A stretch of DNA of 64,000 bases, taken from NCBI GenBank assembly GCA_017469525.1, contig JAFUGG010000015.1, positions 1-64,000 of the forward strand. Reading direction: 5' to 3'. The position numbers were made by a program, and so were the translations under genes. Positions 1-6,482 of this stretch are shown one piece after another; positions within the stretch are counted from its first letter, which is position 1, and every line of letters starts with the position of its first letter. The notes under the pieces were generated by a model. That model ran no database searches and had not been told where the DNA came from. It saw only the letters and a list, made by a program, of their open reading frames with translations. Source of the DNA: Bacteroidaceae bacterium (GTDB lineage: Bacteria > Bacteroidota > Bacteroidia > Bacteroidales > Bacteroidaceae).

Positions 1-510
1 AAAAGAATAAAATCTGCCTAAGAAATCCCCTTTTTGCTTCAGAGTGCCACCTCAATCTTACTTTTCACTACCTATTTGAATCAAATCGTACCAAAGATTA
101 TCTGCCTGGCGGCACAAAAACATGGGCACGATTGAAAATCAAAATTCCGTGTCCTAAGTTGACTTTGAATTATTAAACGACCTTGTCATACATCTACTTA
201 GCGCAACCGAGGTACAAGGTCGGTACAAATGCCCCCATTTTGATGATTTATCTTCTCTCTTTTGACTGGCAAAAAGTCTTGTGTTTGCTCACCAAAGTTG
301 CCAAAAGCTCAAAATGACTAAAATTCGTCTGTTAAATAATCTTAATGAATTGTTAAATCTTATATTGCTCTAATGATAGAAAAACTGCTTGCTTTGACAC
401 CAAAAACGGCAAATTGTAAATTCCACTTTTTGTACCTTTCAACTTCAGGGTATATTCGTTACTATCTGTGTTACAGATACCTATAAAGTTCTCAAACACT
501 TCCACATGAA
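1..510. other. AT-rich intergenic start of window, no gene supported
   Basis: No reading frame in this stretch looks like a protein. The only structure I can point to is a perfect 7-bp inverted repeat with a 3-base loop at 463-479 (TATCTGT, GTT, ACAGATA). It lies just downstream of the stop of the leftward HD-domain gene. There is no T-run on either side, so it could be an operator or a weak stem rather than a classical terminator. Confidence 0.5.
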
Positions 511-1137
511 TTACATTGCGCTCATATATTCGTCGAACATATTCCGAAGAATGTGCTCGTCGTCCATCATCCTGCGCAACTGCTCGAGCCGAAGAGCATT
601 TTGGGAATCGTGGAACCAGAGCTTCAGATAGCCGTTTCGCCCATATTTCTCATGCAGGTGTGCCAGTATGCGGCTGAAGTGCTCCTCACGGTCCATCTTG
701 GGATAGTGGTCGAGTCCATACTGGATGGTCCTCCGAATGATGGTGGCAGGCTCGATATGCCGGTCTGCCTCAGCCACGATGCGCCCGTAGACAGTCCGTG
801 GCTCATGTCCGGCAGAGGCCCGATGGTCCTCCACAGCATCGGCCATGACGGCAATCTGGTCCTCTGTGAACCATTGGCGCAGTGAATTGTCAGCCAGAAT
901 GATACGTGCAGAGACCTCATGATGGTGCTCGCGACCTTCCTGGAGTCCTGTGTCGTGATAGGCTGCAATGGCATAAACCATATTGACATCCACGTCCATC
1001 TTGTCTGCCAACTCCAGACTCTGACGGATAACCATGCGGACATGGTCCTGCTGGTGTGCCTTGTCGAAATGGTCGTAGCGGGGCAGAATCTCTCTCTCGA
1101 TATACTGCTGAAGAGTCGGGTCGATAAGTTTGGACAT
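511..1137 (-). CDS. HD-domain phosphohydrolase family protein
   Basis: The protein is 208 residues. It has the metal-binding pattern of the HD superfamily: His28/His32 in a helix, the doublet His61-Asp62 in AAYHDTGL, His71-73, Asp104-His105 and Asp125. HD proteins of this size are metal-dependent phosphohydrolases acting on nucleotides or other phosphate compounds; the substrate cannot be read from the sequence. There is no signal peptide, so it is probably cytosolic. It is transcribed divergently from the thioesterase-msrA genes, and a TATCTTTG box lies just upstream of its ATG. Family assignment is firm, exact function open. Confidence 0.8.
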   Translation of the reverse strand: MSKLIDPTLQQYIEREILPRYDHFDKAHQQDHVRMVIRQSLELADKMDVDVNMVYAIAAYHDTGLQEGREHHHEVSARIILADNSLRQWFTEDQIAVMADAVEDHRASAGHEPRTVYGRIVAEADRHIEPATIIRRTIQYGLDHYPKMDREEHFSRILAHLHEKYGRNGYLKLWFHDSQNALRLEQLRRMMDDEHILRNMFDEYMSAM

Positions 1138-1162
1138 AGGCAGGGAATAATATATATGGATG

Positions 1163-1222
1163 CAAAGATACGAAAAAAAAGTTCATAGTTCTTAGTTCAT
1201 AGTTCATAATTTTGTATCTTTG
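1163..1222. promoter_or_regulatory. Divergent Bacteroidetes-type promoters
   Basis: Two -7 boxes of the TAnnTTTG type face away from each other: TATCTTTG on the minus strand at 1170-1163 for the HD gene and TATCTTTG on the plus strand at 1215-1222 for the thioesterase gene. No convincing TTTG -33 element is spaced correctly for either. Four 7-bp words lie between the boxes. Confidence 0.6.
1180..1207 (+). repeat. Four tandem 7-bp words (AGTTCAT)
   Basis: AGTTCAT, AGTTCTT, AGTTCAT, AGTTCAT follow each other without gaps, between the two divergent -7 boxes. This is one of many short-word arrays in the intergenic regions of this window. A similar word set appears just upstream of uvrA in the other orientation. 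Confidence 0.7.
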
Positions 1223-1258
1223 CATGAAAATTTATTAATAAAAGTAGCTGAATCGTTT

Positions 1259-1663
1259 ATGATGAATGATATACAGGGTCTGAAGGATTTCTTTCTTCAC
1301 GATGAATTTGCCAGACAGAATGGCATAGAAATAACTGAGATATCAGAAGGTTATGCCCGGACTCAAGTCTGCATAGAGCCTCGCCACCTCAATGCCGGAG
1401 GCAGTGTGCAAGGAGGTGTGCTCTTCACGTTGGCTGACCTTGCCTTTGCCGCAGCCACTAACAGCCTCGGTACTCTTACAGTCACCTCGACGGCCAACAT
1501 CACATTCGTTCGCGGTGCTAAAGCGGGCATCGTAACGGCAGAGGCGCGTGAGCTGGCTGGCCTTCGGCATCTTCCTTTCTGCGAGGTGCGTGTCACAGAC
1601 GAACAGGGCAATCTGCTGGCAGTCTTCACGGCCAGCGGATATCGGAAGGAGGGAGACAGATGA
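1259..1663 (+). CDS. PaaI-family hotdog-fold acyl-CoA thioesterase
   Basis: From the ATG at 1259 the protein is 134 residues. It carries the hotdog motif HLNAGGSVQGGVLFTLADLA typical of PaaI thioesterases, in which the Asn and the Asp of the LAD segment belong to the active site, followed by the usual TxxxNITFVR strand. Such enzymes hydrolyse acyl-CoA or aryl-CoA thioesters in the cytosol. An in-frame TTG at 1220 would give 147 residues, but it overlaps the TATCTTTG promoter box at 1215-1222, so the ATG pair at 1259/1262 is preferred. Its stop overlaps the msrA start (ATGA), which suggests translational coupling. Confidence 0.85.
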   Translation: MMNDIQGLKDFFLHDEFARQNGIEITEISEGYARTQVCIEPRHLNAGGSVQGGVLFTLADLAFAAATNSLGTLTVTSTANITFVRGAKAGIVTAEARELAGLRHLPFCEVRVTDEQGNLLAVFTASGYRKEGDR

Positions 1664-2205
1664 AGACAAAAGACATTTACCTTGCAGGAGGATGCTTCTG
1701 GGGGACCGAGCATTACTTCAAGCAGATAGAAGGAGTGGTGGAGACCGAAGTGGGATTTGCCAACGGACATACCGAGAATCCTACATATCAGGAGGTCTAT
1801 ACCGACCAGACTGGTTTCGCCGAGACGGTACACGTGAAGTATAATCCCGAGGTGGCCGACCTCGAGTTCCTGCTCCAGATGTTCTTCAAAGCCATCGACC
1901 CCACAAGCCTTAACAAGCAAGGTCATGATGAGGGTACTCGCTACAGGACTGGCATCTACTACACCTCTGATGACGACCTGCCCGTCATAGAGAAGGTCTT
2001 CAACGAGGAGCAGAAGAACTATCAACAGCCTATGGTTGTCGAGAAGCAACCTTTGCAGAACTTCTACACGGCCGAAGAGTACCATCAGGACTATCTCGAC
2101 AAGAATCCCGACGGCTATTGTCATCTGCCGCTTTCGCTCTTTGCTTTTGCAAGGGCTAGTAAGTCAAAAGGAATAGTAAGGGAGACAAAGCTGGATAATC
2201 CATGA
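1660..2205 (+). CDS. msrA: Peptide-methionine (S)-S-oxide reductase MsrA
   Basis: 181 residues. MsrA reduces the S-epimer of methionine sulfoxide in proteins, using thioredoxin as electron donor. The catalytic motif GGCFWGTE is at residues 10-17, with Cys12 as nucleophile, and the family segments VGFANGHTENPTYQEVY and EYHQDYL are present. No MsrB domain is fused, although MsrA-MsrB fusions are common in Bacteroidetes; the chain ends shortly after the NPDGYCHLP segment. Start and stop both use ATGA overlaps, with the thioesterase upstream and with a 21-codon orphan ORF downstream. Confidence 0.95.
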   Translation: MKTKDIYLAGGCFWGTEHYFKQIEGVVETEVGFANGHTENPTYQEVYTDQTGFAETVHVKYNPEVADLEFLLQMFFKAIDPTSLNKQGHDEGTRYRTGIYYTSDDDLPVIEKVFNEEQKNYQQPMVVEKQPLQNFYTAEEYHQDYLDKNPDGYCHLPLSLFAFARASKSKGIVRETKLDNP

Positions 2206-2267
2206 ATAGAACCATCCTGACATGTCTGCTGGCGGTCTGTGCTTTGGCATTATCTGCGGAAGCTTAG
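2202..2267 (+). pseudogene. Orphan signal-peptide ORF, probable remnant of an exported protein gene
   Basis: An ATG overlapping the msrA stop (ATGA) opens a 21-codon frame that reads as a complete signal peptide: MNRT, then a hydrophobic core (ILTCLLAVCALALSA), then EA and a TAG stop. Nothing in the next 34 bases resembles the rest of an exported protein before menA starts. The simplest reading is a former secreted-protein gene whose body was deleted. A functional hydrophobic micropeptide is possible but less likely. Confidence 0.5.
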
Positions 2268-2301
2268 GGAGATATTCCCATAATCCAATCCATTCTCCAG
2301 C

Positions 2302-3084
2302 ATGAAACAGATTGTCCTTTGGCTCCGCATCATTCGTCCGCAGACATTGTTTGCATCTCTATGTCCAGTCCTGGTCGGGCTGATGGTCGCCCATACGCTC
2401 ATTCCACAATCTTCTTCCGGCATGTTCCTGACGGCACTGCTGACCTTGCTTTGCGCCCTTGCCTTGCAGATTCTCAGCAACCTCATCAACGACTACTATG
2501 ACTACAAACGCGGCACAGACAAGCAGAGCAGGGTAGGGTTCAAGCGTGCCCTGGCAGAGGGATTGGTCACAGAGCGGGAAATTCTTTCAGCCTGTCTCAT
2601 AGCCCTTGCTGCCAGTCTCATGCTCGGAGCCGTTCTCTGTTACATAGGAGGCTGGGTCATCGTGGCGATAGGCATCACGGCTATCCTGTTTGCATGGCTC
2701 TATACTGCCACACCCTATTCGCTCTCCTATCTGGGCATTGCCGATATCTTTGTGTTCCTCTATTATGGCATCATTGCCACATGGGGAACCGTCTGGCTGC
2801 AATATAAGTCGGCAGGAATACCTTTCGATTCCAGCCTCATGACGCCTATCTATGCAGGAGCCGTCTGCGGACTCATCTCGATGTGTGTGCTGGCCATCAA
2901 CAACATACGCGATGCAGACGACGACCGTCTGGTGGGCAAGCGCACCATACCCGTCAGGATAGGAAAGAAGTGGGCACTGGGGCTGCTTGGAGTCATCGTG
3001 GTCTTGATGCCCCTGTTTGCCTGGCTTGCCTTCGGCATGAGTTGGGCCGTAGGCATTATTTTTGAAAGCCAATCCTTAATATAA
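2302..3084 (+). CDS. menA: 1,4-dihydroxy-2-naphthoate polyprenyltransferase MenA, C-terminally short
   Basis: 260 residues of a UbiA-fold integral membrane prenyltransferase, which attaches the polyprenyl tail to dihydroxynaphthoate in menaquinone synthesis. Both Asp-rich, Mg-prenyl-diphosphate motifs are intact: NDYYDYKRGTD at residues 63-73 and NNIRDADDDRLVGKRT at 200-215. Family members usually run to about 290-310 residues with further membrane helices after the second motif. Here the frame stops after only one more helix, ending in FESQSLI. The chemistry residues remain but the last one or two helices are missing. The next gene begins 13 bases later. Confidence 0.85.
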   Translation: MKQIVLWLRIIRPQTLFASLCPVLVGLMVAHTLIPQSSSGMFLTALLTLLCALALQILSNLINDYYDYKRGTDKQSRVGFKRALAEGLVTEREILSACLIALAASLMLGAVLCYIGGWVIVAIGITAILFAWLYTATPYSLSYLGIADIFVFLYYGIIATWGTVWLQYKSAGIPFDSSLMTPIYAGAVCGLISMCVLAINNIRDADDDRLVGKRTIPVRIGKKWALGLLGVIVVLMPLFAWLAFGMSWAVGIIFESQSLI

Positions 3085-3097
3085 TAAGAAGAATAAC

Positions 3098-3658
3098 ATG
3101 AAGAAAGTTATCGTCATTTCAACGAGTTTGCGTCGAGGCTCGAACAGCGACCAGCTTGCCGACCAGTTTGCAGAAGGTGCAAAGGCAGCAGGCAACGAGG
3201 TGGAGAAGATTTCCCTCATTGGGAAGAACATCCAGTTTTGCAAAGGATGTCTTAGTTGCCAAAAGCTTGGACGGTGCGTTATCAACGATGATGTGAACGA
3301 CATCATGTCGAAAGTGCTGAAAGCCGATGTGGTGGCTTGGGCGACACCTATCTATTATTATGAGATGAGTGGGCAGATGAAGACACTCATAGACCGTATG
3401 AATGCGATGTATGAGGCGGACTATCAGTTCCGCGATGTCTATCTGCTCTCGACTGCAGCAGAGGATGAGCAGCAGACTCCGAAGCGGGCTGAGGCGGGTT
3501 TGACAGGCTGGATTGACTGCTATCCCAAGAGTCGTCTGGCAGGTACACTCTTCTGTGGCGGCGTGAACATGCCTCGCGAGATAGAGGGCAATCCTAAGTT
3601 GCAGGAAGCTTATGAACTGGGGAAAAGCATCTGCGACAAGAATCATGATAGTTTATAA
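3098..3658 (+). CDS. Flavodoxin-fold NAD(P)H-dependent oxidoreductase with Cys cluster
   Basis: 186 residues. The N-terminus has the FMN-phosphate loop TSLRRGSNS of the NADPH-dependent FMN reductase / iron-sulfur flavoprotein family, and ATPIYYYEMSGQMKTLIDR is the second flavin-contact region. Cys48, Cys51, Cys54 and Cys60 lie in FCKGCLSCQKLGRC, a compact pattern as in iron-sulfur flavoproteins, so a 4Fe-4S cluster is possible. Such proteins move electrons between NAD(P)H, flavin and quinone or small acceptors. It sits 13 bases after menA, probably in the same transcript. The substrate is unknown. Confidence 0.85.
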   Translation: MKKVIVISTSLRRGSNSDQLADQFAEGAKAAGNEVEKISLIGKNIQFCKGCLSCQKLGRCVINDDVNDIMSKVLKADVVAWATPIYYYEMSGQMKTLIDRMNAMYEADYQFRDVYLLSTAAEDEQQTPKRAEAGLTGWIDCYPKSRLAGTLFCGGVNMPREIEGNPKLQEAYELGKSICDKNHDSL

Positions 3659-3989
3659 CATGAAGTTTTTGCTGCCCTCTTGCCTAATCTGGCGTACCGG
3701 GTTGTTTGCACATACATGTAGATGCAATTGCATCTACATGTACATGCAATTGCATCTACATGTATGTGCAAACTCCTTGGCATAGTATCTCTGCCTGAGC
3801 GGGCGGGACGCCCGCGCTCCCAGGGGTGCCGAATCGGGCCGTTCTGAGTGCCAGGCAATAGGGGGCAAGCCCCCTTCTTCGGATGCCCGTCTCAGGCGCA
3901 AGCGGAAGCTATCATCGCATATTTACCTGTTTTACTCATCTCTATGATTTCCTGAAACTTTAAATAACATAAACTAAAATCATTAAACT
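3659..3989. other. 331-bp intergenic region with palindromic element and GC-rich hairpins
   Basis: No gene is supported. The stretch holds copy A of the 70-bp modular palindrome (3704-3773). It also has a GC-rich hairpin with stem GCGGGCG at 799-805 and CGCCCGC at 809-815 (add 3000), and a second hairpin GGGGGC-AA-GCCCCC at 3861-3874 followed by TTCTTC, which could end transcription of the upstream reductase gene. The rest is AT-rich leader of the small ORF at 3990. Confidence 0.6.
3704..3773. repeat. 70-bp modular palindrome, copy A
   Basis: Read left to right: GTTTGCA, TACATGTA, TGCAATTGCA, TACATGTA, TGCAATTGCA, TACATGTA, TGCAAAC, each block separated by exactly two bases (CA, GA, TC, CA, TC, TG). 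All inner blocks are self-complementary, and the whole is palindromic apart from two spacer positions. TACATGTA recurs every 22 bp. The same layout occurs at 15128-15197 and 47535-47604 with different spacer dinucleotides. Confidence 0.95.
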
Positions 3990-4172
3990 ATGAAGTATCC
4001 TTGTGAGAACTGCAAGCTAAGAGCTCAGTACGACAAAAATCCCAAGTCCCTGATCGGCCGCTTCTGGCGATGGCAGATTAACTTCTGTCCCAGCTGGCGT
4101 GGCTATTTCAAGTCCTTGCCTGCAGAGAAGCAGGAGGAATTGCGCCAGAAGTATGATTTCTGGAAATATTAA
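3990..4172 (+). CDS. Small conserved-looking protein with N-terminal CxxC
   Basis: 60 residues, basic and aromatic-rich: MKYPCENCKL at the N-terminus, then RFWRWQINFCPSWRGYFKSL, then a charged helix ending in DFWKY. Cys5, Cys8 and Cys33 could bind a metal. The reading frame has a normal ATG, good codon use and a plausible distance (37 bases) to the following lipoprotein start, so I believe it is a real gene. I do not recognise a named family. Because it precedes a peroxidase, a link with redox or metal handling is possible but only inferred from position. Confidence 0.65.
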   Translation: MKYPCENCKLRAQYDKNPKSLIGRFWRWQINFCPSWRGYFKSLPAEKQEELRQKYDFWKY

Positions 4173-4209
4173 TATACTCTGTTTCATCCAGAAAAAGACC
4201 CACCTTAAT

Positions 4210-4818
4210 ATGAGACACCCGTTTATCTTTGCCTTCTTGGCAGCCAGCCTCTGCATGTCATCATGCAAGACCAGTACAATCTACGACTATAGCGCTTTGT
4301 CAAACAAGGGGCAGGAAGTGAGCTTTGCCGACTACAAAGGCAAGGTTCTCCTCATTGTCAATACGGCATCAAAATGCGGCTTCACTCCACAATATGACGG
4401 ACTAGAAGCCCTGTATCAGAAGTATAAGGACCGTGGACTCGTCGTCATCGGCTTCCCTTGCGACCAGTTTGGCCATCAGGAGCCAGGCACTGATGTGCAG
4501 ATAGAGGAGTTCTGCCGTAAGAACCATGGAGTCACTTTCCCCTTGATGTCGAAGACTGAGGTCAACGGAGAGCATGCACTTCCTCTTTACAAATGGCTGA
4601 AGAGCAAGGCTGGCTTTGCAGGGTTCACCCCAGGGCATCCGCTTTCCAAGCTTATGGACGAAATGCTTTTGAAGTCTGATCCGGCATATGCCTCGAAGCC
4701 AGACATCAAGTGGAACTTCACGAAATTCCTGATAAACAGGAAAGGTAAGGTCGTCGGCCGATTTGAGCCTACGGCAGAGCCAAGTGCATTGGAAAAGCCG
4801 ATAGAGGAGCAGCTTTAG
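4210..4818 (+). CDS. Glutathione peroxidase-like thiol peroxidase, lipoprotein
   Basis: 202 residues from the ATG at 4210; the frame is open further upstream but only this start gives a signal peptide. The leader MRHPFIFAFLAASLCMSSC ends in a lipobox with Cys19, so the protein is probably anchored in the envelope. The catalytic site NTASKCGFTPQY has Cys56 (not selenocysteine), FPCDQFGHQEPGT gives the resolving-type Cys84 and Gln90, and KWNFTKFL supplies the conserved Trp-Asn. Cys-type members usually use thioredoxin and reduce lipid or hydrogen peroxides. A strong terminator follows. Confidence 0.9.
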   Translation: MRHPFIFAFLAASLCMSSCKTSTIYDYSALSNKGQEVSFADYKGKVLLIVNTASKCGFTPQYDGLEALYQKYKDRGLVVIGFPCDQFGHQEPGTDVQIEEFCRKNHGVTFPLMSKTEVNGEHALPLYKWLKSKAGFAGFTPGHPLSKLMDEMLLKSDPAYASKPDIKWNFTKFLINRKGKVVGRFEPTAEPSALEKPIEEQL

Positions 4819-4880
4819 TTTGCTTCATGATATGGCTTCCCGTGTATCATGTTCAAGAAGTCCGATAAGTTATCCCATGC

Positions 4881-4911
4881 AAAAAAGCCTTCCTGCGTGG
4901 AAGGCTTTTTT
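4881..4911. terminator. Bidirectional rho-independent terminator
   Basis: AAAAAAGCCTTCC, loop TGCGT, GGAAGGCTTTTTT: a 13-bp perfect stem with A and T tracts on both sides. It lies between the convergent peroxidase gene and the TPR gene and can serve both. Confidence 0.9.
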
Positions 4912-4918
4912 GTGTCGT

Positions 4919-6391
4919 CTAAAAGGGGAGGTCTTCTTCGTAATCCTTTGGGAATGTGCCGTGTATTTCCTTGTAGGCATAGGCATAGTATTCTTCCGGG
5001 GCGATGTCGGGGAAGCGGTCTCGGAAGATGATACGTGTGGCGTCTCGGTCGCACGAAGGTGCCAACTTAAGGTAGATGAGGTAGTTCTCCATGTCGTTCT
5101 TTCGCAGATAGCAGTTCGCCAGATATGGCACCACGAACTTTCCTTCCTCCGTCCCGAAGATGGTCCAGACGTCGTCGAGCAGGTCGATGGCTACGTCGTT
5201 GTAGCCTGCATTGCTATAGGCAAGGGCGATGTTGAAGAGTGTGTCGCCCTTTTCGGGACTTCTCTCCAGTGCTTTCGAGAAGTTCTCTTCGGCCAGCTTT
5301 GTCTGTTTGCCCCAGAGGTAGATGTCGCCTTCCGTCATGTAGCACTTCCAGAGCACAGCCTCGTCGGTGACTTCTTTTGCTTTCTCTATGGTGCTTATTG
5401 CTTCCGATATTCTGTCGAGCCGGCTTAGGGCGAATGCCTTCACCTGAAGGATTTGTGAGAGTTCTGCTTCATGGTCGGGCAGTTTCCTGGCATACTTTTC
5501 GGCTTTCTCGAGCAGTGGCAGTATTTCCTTGAAGCGTTCCTCGCTGCAAAGACAGAGAGAGAGCGATATCTGAATGCTGAGGTCGTCGGGTTGCAGGTCG
5601 AGGTATTGCTTGTAGAGGTCGATGGCTTCAGCGGTCAGTCCGCCATGCATGTATGCGTTTCCCTTCATGAGGAGGGCGCCCGTGTCCTGTGGATTGATGG
5701 CGAGAGAATAGTCCGCCGCCTCGATGGCCTCGTCCTGATAGCCAAGTTGGGTGCATGTCTCGGACAGGAGGTTCCATGCTTCGGAGTCGTATGGCTCATC
5801 GTCCAGAATTGTCTTCAGCTGTGTGTAGGCTCCTTCATAGTCGTCGAGCCCCATCTTTATCTCGGCCTCCATGATGGGCAGACGCGGGTGGGTGGGGTAT
5901 TTATCCGCCAGCCAGAGCAGCCATTCGTGTGCCAGTTCCCACTGGTCGTAGTCCATGAAGATGGAGACACAATCGTAGAGATAGGTGTCGAGGCAGTCCT
6001 GCATCACCGACATCCTGTCGAGGAGGAAGTCGGAAGCCTTGTCTGCCTGCCCCTCCTTGATGAGAAGTTCGGCTCGGATGTAGATGACCTCTTGGTCGTC
6101 CTGCTCGGTGATGCCGTCGATGATAGAACGTGCCTCGTCGAGCTTGCCGTAGAACATGCGCTGACGGGCCAGGAAGATTTGCGGGTCTACGCTGTCGGGA
6201 TGCATGTCTATGGCTGCCTGAATGGCCTGGTTGGCCTTGGCATCCTGCTTGCCTGTCATGTAGTATTCGGCAATATCAGTCAGCTCGTCTGCCTCCATAT
6301 AGGGCGTCTTCCCCTCGGAGATTGCCTTCTCATAGCGATGAAGCAACCTGAGAAAGTGCCGCGACTGATAGTATTTGTTGTTGTCTTCCAT
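4919..6391 (-). CDS. Tetratricopeptide-repeat protein
   Basis: 490 residues, soluble, acidic, no signal peptide. Multiple TPR-like helical pairs run through most of the chain, for example around residues 52-85, 200-275 and 330-400, with the usual spacing of small residues and closing Pro (IAYSNAGYNDVAIDLL, MKGNAYMHGGLTAEAIDLY). TPR arrays act as protein-protein scaffolds; the partner is not visible. The C-terminal DYEEDLPF tail is strongly acidic. It lies 81 bases downstream of glnS on the same strand and is probably co-transcribed. Confidence 0.85.
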   Translation of the reverse strand: MEDNNKYYQSRHFLRLLHRYEKAISEGKTPYMEADELTDIAEYYMTGKQDAKANQAIQAAIDMHPDSVDPQIFLARQRMFYGKLDEARSIIDGITEQDDQEVIYIRAELLIKEGQADKASDFLLDRMSVMQDCLDTYLYDCVSIFMDYDQWELAHEWLLWLADKYPTHPRLPIMEAEIKMGLDDYEGAYTQLKTILDDEPYDSEAWNLLSETCTQLGYQDEAIEAADYSLAINPQDTGALLMKGNAYMHGGLTAEAIDLYKQYLDLQPDDLSIQISLSLCLCSEERFKEILPLLEKAEKYARKLPDHEAELSQILQVKAFALSRLDRISEAISTIEKAKEVTDEAVLWKCYMTEGDIYLWGKQTKLAEENFSKALERSPEKGDTLFNIALAYSNAGYNDVAIDLLDDVWTIFGTEEGKFVVPYLANCYLRKNDMENYLIYLKLAPSCDRDATRIIFRDRFPDIAPEEYYAYAYKEIHGTFPKDYEEDLPF

Positions 6392-6400
6392 TGCCTTCCA

Positions 6401-6482
6401 TGAAAGTTAAAAGTTTAAAAGTTAAAAAAGAAGAAGCGGCGTCACTTTTCACCTTTTTACCTTTTCACCTTTTTACTTTTTA
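6401..6482. repeat. Word array GTTAAAA / CACCTTTTTAC between TPR gene and glnS
   Basis: AAAGTTAAAAGTTTAAAAG words (6401-6428) are followed by TTTTCACCTTTTTACC words (6445-6482). The two halves are roughly complementary and could fold back on each other. The right edge runs into the last codons and stop of glnS. The same words occur at about 27147-27190, 40262-40313 and 42191-42228. Confidence 0.6.

Noticed and set aside
1220..1258. TTG start for the thioesterase
   Set aside because: The TTG overlaps the -7 promoter box TATCTTTG, so it would not be in the transcript; the ATG at 1259 fits the protein family.
4210..4818. Selenocysteine in the glutathione peroxidase
   Set aside because: The catalytic codon is an ordinary TGC for Cys56 in NTASKCGF; there is no in-frame TGA.
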